Shown: one piece after another, positions 11,825-23,600 of the stretch
How the letters are laid out: the number at the start of each line of letters is the position of its first letter
Numbering within the stretch: position 1 is the first letter of the stretch
NCBI GenBank assembly: GCA_022393335.1
Contig: JAJEKB010015930.1
Location: 144,549 to 208,548 of the forward strand
Length of the DNA: 64,000 nt
Source of the DNA: Macrotrachela quadricornifera
Taxonomy: Eukaryota > Rotifera > Eurotatoria > Philodinida > Philodinidae
Reading direction: 5' to 3'
Translations under genes and position numbers: made by a program
Notes under the pieces: generated by a model
What the model was told of the DNA's origin: nothing
The model's database searches: none
What the model saw: only the letters and a program-made list of their open reading frames with translations

Positions 11825-12957
11825 TTATCGATTTAATACCCGGTAAAAAATCTGTTCATATTGTTTTACCATTTGTTCACTGTTAAATTTTGTTTTAACT
11901 CGATTTAGACATTGATTTTTAATTTGATGCATTAAGGATTTATCTGTCAGCAATTGAATAGTATATTCTGCCATGCTCTTTGTATCTCCAATTGGTGCAA
12001 GAAAACCAGTTTCTTCATGGATAACCACTTCTAGAATTCCACCTGCTGTTGATCCAACAGTTGGTACACCACATGCCATTGCTTCAAGTGCTACAAGACC
12101 AAAACTCCTTTTCTGATGGTAATAATAATACATTGCTTAGTGACATAATATGTGGTATATCAGCTTGTTTCCTCAGAAAATGGACGCATTTATCTAAATT
12201 TAATTCATGTATTCGTTTCTGAATATTCGACATATCAGGTCCTTCACCAACAAGTAATAATTTTGTTGATTTAATCTTGTTAATTTACAAGAGCAAAAAT
12301 ATCAATTACATCATTCGTACGTTTCACTGGACGAAAAGTAGAAACATGAAGCGGTACTTGATCATCACCAATAGCTAGTTTTGTGCACAATTGACTGGTA
12401 TATCTTGGATAATACACTTGTTCATCAACAAAATTATACGTTCGATCAATATCGCGTGTTATATTGAGCGATTTTTGAGCTTCTTGAATTAAATCCTATG
12501 AAACAGCTATAACTGCATCGCTCTTATTAATACCCAAACACATCAAATCTTTTAAAGTTTCATCCTTACTCACTATAGTAATATCCGTTCCATGCAATGT
12601 TGTAATAATTTTCAATTTATCACCCACTATTTGTTTAGCTAAAAATGCACAAACTGCATGTGGCATGGCATAATGAACATGTAAAAGATCAAGCTGTTCT
12701 GTGTTAGCTACTTGTGCCATTTTATTAGCAAGTGTTAAATCATAAGGTGGATTTTTAAAAACATAATAGTCATTTACATTAAATCCATGATAAACAATAT
12801 TTGTTAAATTTTTATCGAGACGAAATAGTAGATTTTGTGAAATAAAATGTATTTGTTGTCCTCTTTCAGCTAATAATTTTCCAAGTTCTGCTGCTACCAC
12901 ACTTGAACTGCCCATAGAAGAAAAACAGACAATACATATTTTTAGTTTTTCGTCCAT
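11825..12957 (-). pseudogene. bshA: bshA-like N-acetyl-glucosaminyl malate synthase (GT4), broken
   Basis: BshA joins UDP-GlcNAc to L-malate in the first step of bacillithiol synthesis in Firmicutes and other bacteria. The N-terminus from 12957 has the BshA pattern: a glycine/serine loop followed by VVAAELGKLLAERG, then YYVFKNPPYDLTLANKMA, LLHVHYAMPHAVCAFLAKQ and TTLHGTDIT. After a TAG at 12496-12498 the same frame continues with TYNFVDEQVYYPRY and VSTFRPVKR. A one-base insertion near 12284 shifts the frame to LLLVGEGPD. A two-base loss near 12108 leads to SFGLVALEAMACGVPTVGS, the donor-binding GPGTF-type end of GT4 enzymes. There are no introns. The three lesions make it a pseudogene, although the full length of about 375 residues is still legible. 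It lies 139 bp downstream of the bshB1-like relic on the same strand. Confidence 0.88.
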
Positions 12958-13096
12958 TACTATGAATTTATATCTAATAGATCCTAAATAAAGTAAAAAA
13001 AAGGAAAGTGAGTATAAAAGACAATATTAGTTAATGCATCTTATGTTAAAAAATAAAATAAAATAATAATCAATATTATCAAATAAAAAGACTAAA

Positions 13097-13762
13097 CTAC
13101 AAATGGAATTGCATAGCGCTGACCAGCAAGTGCATACGATATTTGACAAGTTCAAAATATATTTGATTTATGGGTATAGCTGTAATATCGTTCCTTAATT
13201 CGCTTATAAACTGGAAATGGTAACATAATGAGGCTTCCAGTTTTTGTTCGTATACTGTACTGACATCACCAAGTAAATCCGTTCTACCGATCTCATTTAT
13301 AAAATAATAATACAACTTTTTAATAGTTACAAGTGGTATTTCTAGCATATAACAATGAAACTTTGCATTAAATATGGCTTCTCCTACCAGTTTACCACAG
13401 GCAACATGATCTGGATGCCGATTCTCCCAATGTCGTGTCAATATAATTTTTGGTCTTAATTGTCTAATCTCCGCAGTAATAGCAGCAATTTATATATCTG
13501 TTCGCTCCAAATCACGATTCGATAACCATAAATTGCTTCGCTATGAAAGACCTAGAACTTTTCCCTATTCTTTGGCTTCTCGTCTACGCAATTCTACTGT
13601 TCCATTCAATGATAATTCAACGGCAGTCAGATCACAAAGACTTATTTTGACACCGGCTGCTGTATTTTTAGCTATCGTACGACCTACACCAATCTCTGCA
13701 TCATCAGCATGATCACCGAATACAAGTATATCAACGCTAATAGACATGTATATAATGTTCAC
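13097..13762 (-). pseudogene. bshB1: bshB1-like N-acetylglucosaminyl-malate deacetylase (PIG-L/LmbE fold), broken
   Basis: BshB removes the acetyl group from GlcNAc-malate, the second step of bacillithiol synthesis, using a metal held by HPDD and HPDH motifs. The frame opening at 13762 reads VDILVFGDHADDAEIGVGRTI (family form H-P-D-D, here HADD), then SLCDLTAVELSLNGTVELRRREAKE, and later RHPDHVACGKLVGEAIF, all in one frame. Three stops interrupt it: TAG 13565-13567, TAG 13541-13543 and TAA 13490-13492. Homology flows straight through each of them (GKVLGLS, NLWLSNRDLERTDI, RQLRPKIILT). The C-terminal part (VYEQKLEASLCYHFQF) is also in the family pattern. About 220 codons and no intron. The P-to-A change in the metal motif and the stops say it is dead. 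Confidence 0.87.
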
Positions 13763-15229
13763 ATAATGTCGATGATTTTTATAGCTGCTTCAATATACAA
13801 AGTTTGAAGCAAACAAAAATAAATCCTCGAAATATTAGGAGAGGAAGTTGTGAAAGAATTTATAGGGATCAATTAGACAAGAGTATTGTTTTTCAACGAT
13901 TGCGTATAAAACATGCAATAAATTTTACTAAATACTATAAAAATAGAACTGAAAAATTATTAAATATTTTTCGCTAAAACTTTTTGATGAATTATAACAA
14001 ATATTATGTTCAAAGATAGAACGAAGTTTTCTTGAGTTTTGAAGAAAAGTCATTTGTCTAACTTTTTTTTTGTCTCTTCAACTATATAGAACTTAATTCT
14101 TTGTAAAATGCAATTGGTTTCATTATTGAAATGTAACATCTATTTATGAATACCCTCTGAGCCTTTCTCAATGGTTTTTCTCAATATGACGAATAAAACG
14201 GTTACGCACCATATTATGTCAATTTCACATCGAATAAATCATTTACATCCTAGAACTCTGTAATGAGTCATTTATTTCATAACAACAAATATTGAAGTCT
14301 ATTTGATTTTCTGTTATTCTTATGATCCTTGCACGACTCTTACTACTTCTGATATGACAAAAATATAAGTATTCTCACGAGCACACTTTCTATAATCATA
14401 TAAGACAAATTTAATACAACGATAAAAAAAGCACTCGAACGAAATATAAAACATTATTCTCACCTTTCGTTCGTCGACAAAATTATGTAAAATAAACACA
14501 CGAAATACCCTATTATTTCTCTCTTATGATTGTAATGGTCATTCGAGCATGATAATAGTAACGAGAAAGGAAAGAAAATATCGATAAACATGTTTATTAG
14601 TTTTCGACACAACTTCAAAGACAACAAATCTAATGTCTTTCTCTTGATTTGCTCATAGAAAAGAATAAAGGTATGCTTAACGCTGATGACAATCTCCTCT
14701 GATTAATAATAAATGCAGATTTCACTTTATATTCATGAGCTTTTATTCGTATAGAAGATTCGATAAAATCAGCTGATACTTTCTGTGATTAAAGAAGTCA
14801 AAAATGAACAATAGGAATGGATACAAACTGTTAATCTATTTAAAAAACTACATATGACGATAGTATTCGTTATAAACATTAGTTGTCTCTTCTTAAATGA
14901 GCAGAAATATCATGCATTCGATGACAGTGAGCTTTATCCTTATCTTAGGTTCTTGATACTTTCATTAGACTACAAGCAAATGTTGGCTGAAACCGATGTG
15001 AATGATTTACTATATAAATATCTGTCGTGCCGAAGTTATTGCGTGTGAATTAACAAATATTAACACATTGAGTCCAATGATGTCGCCTACCGGAGATAAA
15101 GCTATAGTTTCACGAGAAACTGTATAGAAAGCATTTTCTTTTGCTTTTTTTCTTTGGCAAGACGTTAAACATAAGGTGTCATATGTTCTATCTTCAGTAC
15201 CTTATTTGAGTCCTTTATTCTATAGCATA
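13763..15229. other. intergenic, no gene seen
   Basis: Upstream side of the bshB1-like relic. AT-rich, with no bacterial promoter elements that I would trust and no further bacterial genes. The horizontally acquired block therefore seems limited to the two bsh genes within this window. Confidence 0.4.
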
Positions 15230-15610
15230 ATACTTAATATTAAAACATTCAAGACAAAAATGTTTATCACCATTCGAACAAAAGGTTTTTACTTTCTATG
15301 CTGCCGCATTGTTCGCTGTTCTTGACTGTTGCATCCTTTTCTTCGAAAGACTTTCTAATTGTTGTCTTGGACTAGATTTCAGTTTCTCGATTGGCGTGCC
15401 CAGTAGTAAAGACTGGACAAGACTTTCACGAAACTGCAGAACGGTCACTTTGCTTTCTGTATAGTTTTTTTTTGTTATTAGTAATTACTTTGTCAGAACT
15501 ATCAAATTCAAGGTGCATTGTATTCAAATCCTTATCCAGAGAACTCATTCCACTAAGTGAGCTAGCGCTATCTACTGTATCGGTTTCTTCAAACGATATG
15601 TGAACTGTTT
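15230..15610 (-). pseudogene. piggyBac transposase C-terminal relic, copy 2
   Basis: Reverse-strand reading gives VTVLQFRESLVQSLLLGTP, matching ITILQFRKSRVRSLFL of the copy at 27755-28480. After a degraded stretch comes KVKTFCSNGDKHFCLECF, the C-terminal zinc-ribbon end of piggyBac-type transposases. Frames shift between these blocks and stops are present. Only the part after the catalytic core is left. The coincidence of the same remaining region in three copies is discussed among the findings. Confidence 0.7.
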
Positions 15611-18180
15611 GAAAATGTCGATCGTATTTGTATACAAGACGATAGAGTGAAAAGAATAAAGGTGAAAAAGTTGGAAACTTCCTTCATTTTTTTGCGCATA
15701 CTTTATATAATATGAAAAAGAACGAAAAAGTACCTTGAGCAATTATTCAGTTGGTCAGAAAGAAAAATGACTTGTTACGTAGTGATATAAAGAAGAGAAC
15801 GAAAACGTCATTGTTTGCGTTTATTAGAAGTTAACTATCCATGAAAATGAATATTTCGAAAAAATTTTCTAAAATTAAATCGGGTCGAATGTGTTCAATG
15901 ACATGGGATAAACAGTCTGTAACGATTACTCAGCTGGTAATTAAAATAATTGTAATGAATCAACAACATACAATATGTCCATCAGAACGTCTTGTTGTTC
16001 TCATACACGCTTAGCACGTACTCCTTGTCCAGTTGAACCAAGATGTAGACAACACGACTAAAATCGTGTCCATCATATGATTAAGGCTATTGCACTGACA
16101 CATTTGGCAAAACAACTTACGATATTTGTCCAGCTGATAGCCGTTGTAATAATCCAGTTAGTTCTCTAATAAAATATGCGCCAGGTAGATAAAGCAGAGC
16201 AGGTCAAATAATATATACGTGTAGATCTAATGAGAATATCTTTTTTTCGACACTATTTTCCTTAATGATACTTTGCTGTCTGAAGCCCTCACCCTCATGC
16301 TCACCCATTCTTCCTCGTCAGTTTTAGAGACAATGGGGACTTAGAACAGGAAAGTACCGAATATTTTCTTCAGATGATACCAAAACTTCATTATTCTGTC
16401 CATTCATTCGATTAAGCGATCAAACCAAATGTCATATCGAAGGTTCAATTGGTGAAAAAATTAAAGTCAATAATAAAATCTTTGCTAATTTATTTCAAAA
16501 TATTTCTCTTAATTATATAGATTTGATGTGTTTTTTCGAACTTCCGGCAAATTGAGTTATGGTTCAAATTTTTAGATGATGTCTGTAATGATCGTATTGG
16601 TTGTATTCGGAAATTTCCATATGCCAATTTTCTAATACAAAAATCCATTTCCTACGAGCATATTCAGTTTCTATAGACAGTAAATCGATCTCATCACATG
16701 AGAATTATTTTTCCAACTACAATGTTCATTCCAAAAATGTCTCTGATCTTTCCTTCGTCCTCACCCTCACCCGTAGTCTCTCAATGAGAGAAATACGTTG
16801 TGCGTATGTATTTCCTCTTCACTCTCGATCATTCAAGGAGAGAAAAATCCTTTAGAGTTTCAGAGAAATTAATTTCTGTTTGGTGAAAATGAATTAAATT
16901 TCTTGAAAACTATTTTTCCGGAAATTGTTTCCAAGTTTTCAGTAATGAATTCTCAGAAAATCGTCATAAGCCATCATATGAAATCCTTACTATTTATTTT
17001 TTGGAATGTATGACCTTCTCATTGTCAATAGTTAACCCTTCAAATGATGGTACAGAAAGGTGAAAGATATATATATCATTTTTCCAAATATTATTCGCGA
17101 TTTTCAACCATTCCGTTTTCTTTTTGCAATACTGTTGCATATAGATGATCTTTTCGTTCATCAATATTTTCTATTTCAAAAAATTTTCAAGATGATATAC
17201 TTTTCTAGTCCCACGATATCTATGCCTATGTTTATTGCTTGTTCTAATTAGAGAAATGAGTAGTAAAAGCCATAATGGTAGAAACTTGTCAACAATTTTA
17301 TATGTAATACATTGATCTTGTAATACCTTCAAAAGTAATAAGAAAACAGAAAACAAAATCCGTATCGAAATTATAGACGACAGAATTTTAGTATCGAGCG
17401 GTAACTAATAAGAAGAATATAAATAACGTCCAATTTGTTTGTCTAAAAAAACTATTGTGTTTTCAATGAGTAGAGATGCTTGAAATATTATGAACCATTG
17501 ATCAAATATTCCATCCAGCTAAGTCATGTATGATTCCAAAATCAGTTACAGAGTTAGATATACGTGATATTGGATTGTTAGATATGATCATCTCATTTCT
17601 TGTCGCTTCGAGCCAATTTACCACATATATACCGCTTGTATTGTTTTGTTTACAATTCCTTAACATGTGCTCAGCATGAAAAAATTCTTCTTACATCGAC
17701 ATAATAGCACATTTTACCTGTAAATGATTGTTTATTAAAAATCATCAGCTGCAAGGTGTGCTTTGAATATTAATAAACTCCATTTAGTTATGAAAATACG
17801 ATAAAAATTCTTCCAGAGAAAAAATCTATTGAATATAGTAAAATCATGCATAATACAGTTTCCTTTTTATCAACAGTATTAAAATCCTTTCGTTAGAGAA
17901 TGAATATACTCCTGTAGTCAAATAGATTCCAAAGAAAAACATAATATAACAAGTCAATCATTTTTTTTTTCTTTTTAAAGGCGAAAAAAAACGGAAGAGT
18001 CACCGTGAAAGGTATTATTTACTACACAGCGCCGTAGAGAAAAAAGAAAAATTACAATTTTTTTTTGTTCTCTTTCTTCTCTCTCACATAGATTTTGTTT
18101 AAAATTCACTCGTGATTATTTAAAAAAACGCTGCCAACATGTTATTATAATAAGAGAAAAAACAACTTATACATCATATA
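15611..18180. other. intergenic; one short cysteine-bearing frame at 16092-16186
   Basis: Mostly AT-rich noise. At 16092-16186 (+) a frame preceded by an AG reads YCTDTFGKTTYDICPADSRC and continues for a few residues to a TAA. The regular cysteines look like an exon of a small extracellular domain. I found no matching exon on either side, so this is a relic at best. CTCACCCTCAC-type words occur near 16290 and 16760. Confidence 0.3.
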
Positions 18181-19420
18181 ATGGATACAGTCAATACTAC
18201 AGTTATTAATCAATCATGTGATCCATCTTCCAATGAGTCAGGTAACTATGACATCTGATTACTAGTTTTTAGCTATGCACGATTTAAAAAAAAAATCTTC
18301 AATTCAAATGATTTTATTACTCAAGATTTTGTCGAATGAAGCCATACCAAATAGTTCAAATAGAATGAATTTTATTATTTATTATTAACATGAGTTATTG
18401 CTTTCGGAATATACATTGTCAGGTCAGAATATTTCACTTCTTATCTAGCTTGCAGTATAAAGTATTGTTCTATGACTGTTTCGCTAGCTCAATATGTACG
18501 TTTAGGACGAAACGATTTAACACACCTTTATTTCAAAGAAATAAAATAAATAAAAAAGTTTTATGTAATTTCATAATCATAATATTGAAGATTCATTATA
18601 ATTGTAAATTTATAATACATACTTTGTTACTCCGAGATAAAAAGATCTAATTTTTATAGTGTCTTCAATCGATAACTTAAAGACAAACATGAATAATAGA
18701 TCGAACAGTGTACTTGCACGTCATTCCTTATTAAACAACTGTGAAACACTTTGTATTCATCCGATTTCTGATATATTTGATCCTACACAAAATTATGTCG
18801 GCTTAATTAGCTATTTAACGGGTGATATTTATGTAAAACAATCAAATTGGATTTTGAAAAATATACCACAACGAAGACAACGACGAGGTGGTATATATCT
18901 TCATGGTCGATTATATTATTTTATCTATAGACGTTGGAAAATACGAAATGAAATGTTTATTGGAGGTGGATTCTCATATTTAGATGGTGCATGGAATTTT
19001 ACCTCAAGAACACTAAATAATATGAATGATAACGAACGATTAAATAGATTCGAAGAAAAAGTTTTACAAGTAGTAATTGACACATTATATATTAATCATC
19101 ATTGGTTGGAACTACCTCCTGATCATCGTATTGACTGTCAAAGTTTGAATGCAATGGAACGAAACAAAACATATATTTCCAGAGCTCATCCTATGAATAT
19201 TAATATTAACAGAAAACTTCATGGTACTGTAAAATGGTTGAATGAACAACATCGTCTTGCATTTATTCAATGTATTGGCCTTGATAGAGATTTTTGTATT
19301 CATTCTACAGCTATATCAAACTATCAGTCATTATCATGTTCTGGTAATAATGTTGAATTTAATATTAAAGAAGAGAATCATATTTGGAAAGCGGAAAATA
19401 TAACTGTCATTTGGCCTTAG
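18181..19420 (+). CDS. protein with a degenerate C-terminal cold-shock domain
   Basis: Two exons, 18181-18241 and 18660-19420, joined by a 418-bp GT-AG intron in phase 1, give 273 residues. The first 200 residues are of unknown type, basic in places (QRRQRR near 92) and rich in Asn. Residues about 208-270 follow the cold-shock fold: HGTVKWLNEQ, then AFIQCIGLDRDFCIHSTAI, then SLSCSGNNVEFNIKEE and KAENITV. In active cold-shock proteins the RNA-binding strands read KGFGFI and VFVH. Here they are HRLAFI and FCIH, so several stacking aromatics are lost. A role in RNA binding is therefore only possible. An AATAAA lies about 40 bp after the stop. The start is the first ATG of an exon with a good donor (TCAG-GTAACT). 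Confidence 0.7.
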
Positions 19421-20680
19421 TTCCCACTATCTTCACACTAGTAACTCTCTGTAAAATTTAATAAATGTATTTATCCTGATAGTCTATCATATCATCTGAT
19501 AAATGACATGAATAATGCCAAATAAATACAATTTCATCGTAACTTCGTACGTTATGAGGATCTTTGAGCACGATTTACTTTACAATGACAGATAGAATTG
19601 TCACAGCTTATTTTTTATTTGAAAAAAAGATAAAGAAAGTGTTTAGTTAAATAAAATAATACTCTCATAAGCAGAATTTTGCTAGTCAACAATAATACTC
19701 CATTGGTATTTTTCTTAATATATATTATCAGCAGCTATATACATGTAATCTTAATAATAAATAACGGTTGCAGTCCATTCTTTTGAACTGCTTATTTTTC
19801 AAAATATTTATCGTTTGATTCTCTACAAAAAACATATTCAAATAAGCATCATATAAATAAAAGTAAAAAATTAATTTTATTAATACTATGAATATGCAAC
19901 TCCAACAATTTTCGTTTCTTTCCATTAGTAAATCACATTTTATACGCTTCAAAGTATCATTTATGATACAATTATAGACGTTCTATCTAATAGAATACAA
20001 GATAGAACATGAGAAAGATTACTTCAACTAAAAAATACTAAGATCGCTATTTTGTTTTAGTCTGCCTATTACATTAAAAACATTTAAAAAATTTTCATAA
20101 TTAAACAAACTCTTTGTTTATAAAGAAGAAGGTGGTTATATACCTAGATCTGACTAAAAGTTCTGAAAACATTAAATAAAAATAAATATATCTTGAAGAT
20201 GAATATGTTATACACGAGAGACAGTCTTCATTCTGTATACATTACTGTTACCATATAATTCACCACGAATAGAAAAATATTTACAAATATTGACTTGATT
20301 TTCGAGATAGGAATATTCTGCAATGTGATAGTGAACAATTAGTAATGGTTGATTATGAAATTTTCTTCGTCAGTGTATCAATTCCTAACTGCCTACAGAG
20401 TCATAAGATTTTGGATCCTTTTATCACCATGTTTTATTACTTTATAAACTCATCCTAACTCTTGACAGTCAGAGATTGGTTTATAATTAACATGTTTATT
20501 TTGAAGAAAATATAATGCTTATTGCGTTACAAGTGTGCTTAAAAGAAAAATCCTATCTTATCTCACATACATATGTAAGCATTTTGCGGTACAAAAGCAA
20601 TAAAAGATAGAATAATCAAACCGTTCATTAATATCTTTCATAAGTTCGAAGTCTGTCATTTTATTGTTCTTGATGATGTG
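19421..20680. other. intergenic between convergent genes, no gene seen
   Basis: Contains the probable 3' UTRs of the cold-shock-domain gene (AATAAA near 19460) and of the receptor gene. AT-rich otherwise. Confidence 0.5.
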
Positions 20681-23600
20681 TTAACGTTTTTGAATTTTAG
20701 TCTTAGTCATTGTCACTCTCCACTCCGTTAGTTTTTTGCCAATTTTAGTATTATAGAATACATTTTTGTAAACTGTTGATGGTGAAATGTAAAGTTGATA
20801 GAAGAGTATTTGTGGCAGATACACAATAAAATATGAAATAATTAGTAGATACCGTTGCCAGCTGACATTGAATTCTTTGCAGGCTAAGGAAAATGACAGA
20901 ATAAATTGAGGTAATGAGAACAACTGAGGTAACATTGTTATCAAAGGACCAAGAAATAGCTCCTTATTGTCAAGAAAAAGATCAATATAAGAGCGAAATT
21001 TGGATTGGTGGTTTACTAATGAATCTGAAAAATGATTTTGTTTAGTCGCAGCTCGTTTTTGTGCAAGTAAAATTATTAATAGGACCATCGAAATGAAATT
21101 GATCATAAGTGGCAAGATATAATTCAGAGTAACATTCACTTGATTGTATTGAATGATACCAGATAGAAACGATGTAACACACCATGAGCCATTGTTGATG
21201 TTTAAATACTTGGGATCTTCGATTGATTTATAATAGATGAGTTCGTGAACATTACAAACAAGTACACCGATGATGATGATTAATTGGATCCATTGAACAG
21301 TACGTGGGCTCTTTAGCCAAGTGCCTTTCAAATTCCATGTGACATAAAGACGTTCAATAGCGACCATACAAGTTAGCCAGTAACATGTACGAGTTATACA
21401 TGTTAGAAGATACGACAGTATCTTACATAGGATAATATTCAACAAATGGTGTGTAATATAGCCTTTTGTGCTAAAAATCACATGAGTTAACTTTAGTAAC
21501 AGGACAATCAAAGCCAATAAGTTGGTAATACTGGCTGTACGTAAATAGTGACCAATGCCAACAAGTAATGGCTGTTTTTTATTGAATGTGACATAACAGC
21601 ATATATTACTGACAATACCGATCAGAAGAAAAATGACTGGTATGATTAGCAATACACTAAGAAAGATATAATTAATATGTTTCATTATGAAAAATGCTTA
21701 TAAATACTATTACTGATCCGACAAATAACTAACCTAATAAATGCTCGTTGTTTAACAAGAGATGTTGAATACAGATCTTTAGTTAACAAGGTTTCTAATG
21801 TAAAACTGAATAATTGAATGTTATGTTGACATACACTTCCATGATAACAATGAGGACATAAGCATACAAAATCTGTACGATCTTCCAAATCTCCATGGAT
21901 ACATTGACCCTTAGCAAGACATTGTCCATTACATTCATCCAATTTGTTGTTATAACGTGAACATTCAGCATGACCATATAAGTCACACAAACAGAAATAA
22001 TTGTCATCATGAAAACATAGAAGTGAGTATGGTGAATTGCATAACAAATGGTATTGAAAAATCCGTACTGAACTGTTGAATAGATCATTGGAATTTGTAT
22101 CATTTAATTGCAAAACTAAAGCATATAAAATAACAATAGTTCTAATAAAAGCTTCTAGTTAACTAACCTTCCGACAAATATTGATTATCATAAATCTTTT
22201 TCTGAAATATAGTTGCTGTATGAGGACAATAATTTGTTCGATTTATAACTGATGTAATAGTCATATGTGATATATTAGATGGAATAATATAGAGAATAAA
22301 ATATTCCGGTTGTTTTAAATTAGCAATATAGTCATTGGATATGTGTTGTTTATGATATAATTTCATAATACCCAAAATTGGCAAAAAAAAGTAATTGTGA
22401 TAGAGTTCGATATTTAACGGAGGTAAACCTTGATAAACATGTTTTTGATGTACTATCAAATCAAGTGTTTGATTATGAAGATCACAAAGTTGAATGATTG
22501 ATGACATGATATAATTCGATGGAGATTGAACAAATGAAAAATCAGTAAAATTGATTTTGACAACTGCAGAATTAAATTCACAATGATCGCCAAAATATTT
22601 TTTATCACAAACACAAATATAATCATGAGTAATATTATCTGGATTAATATAACACTTTCCTCGATTTACATCACATGGATTTTTGAATGTACACGTATGA
22701 TTTAAATGGCATGTGGGTCCATAAAGATGATTTGGACAGAGACATACAGATTTTGATGATGACAATGATTTCCGTAAAGCATGTGTGAAACAATTAGTTG
22801 ATGGTGATAATGATGAAAGATGTTGACATTGTTTTCCAAATGAAATTGTGGTACAATAACAGTAGTATGAAGAGGTATTATTGATTTTATTCATTATCGG
22901 ATGGCATGTGCCGTTATTTCGACATGGATTGTTTAAATGACAAATATGGTTTTTTGCAATAAATTCTTGTTGTATTTCGAAATTTAATATTTGTGCTAAA
23001 CGATACGATGGTAAAAATGGAAAATGAATAAAATATTCCCATACGGCAATAAATTTAATGGATGAATCAAAATGACAATAGTATGCTTCAAATCGGACTG
23101 TACAGAATTTCGATGACAATTTTGGTCTTGAATAAATAAGATTGAAACGAAATTTTTTATTTAACTTATTGGAAAATACAAATAATTGATGAAAGACATA
23201 TTGATCAATTATTTCATCATCACATAATAACAATGCTAAGATTTTTATTGTATTCAACGGATGTTCTGATAACTTTAATGGAATGTTTTCTAGACTTGTT
23301 ATGATAGTAATACGATCACTGAAATATTGACAATATTCACCATATAAACTTGGAGGACAAAAACATTGAATTGCATCATTTTGGGTTCTCATTACAGCCA
23401 CTCCTCTACCACATATCCATCCTTCTTTACCACTATTTTCTTCATTCTGAATAGCATCTAAATCGTTATTGACTGTTTCATGTTGATGTTGTTGAACAAA
23501 ATCAAATGACGACATATTTGAAGATTCAGAATAAACAGACAAATATATCAATGGTATTGTTCTAATCCATGTATGAAATCGATACGGATATTTTTTATTT

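Noticed and set aside
12480..12500. TAG in the bshA relic as part of a splice acceptor (TTTCATAG)
   Set aside because: Removing upstream sequence as an intron would delete conserved BshA residues (SDAVIAVS), and homology continues directly after the stop. A nonsense change is simpler.
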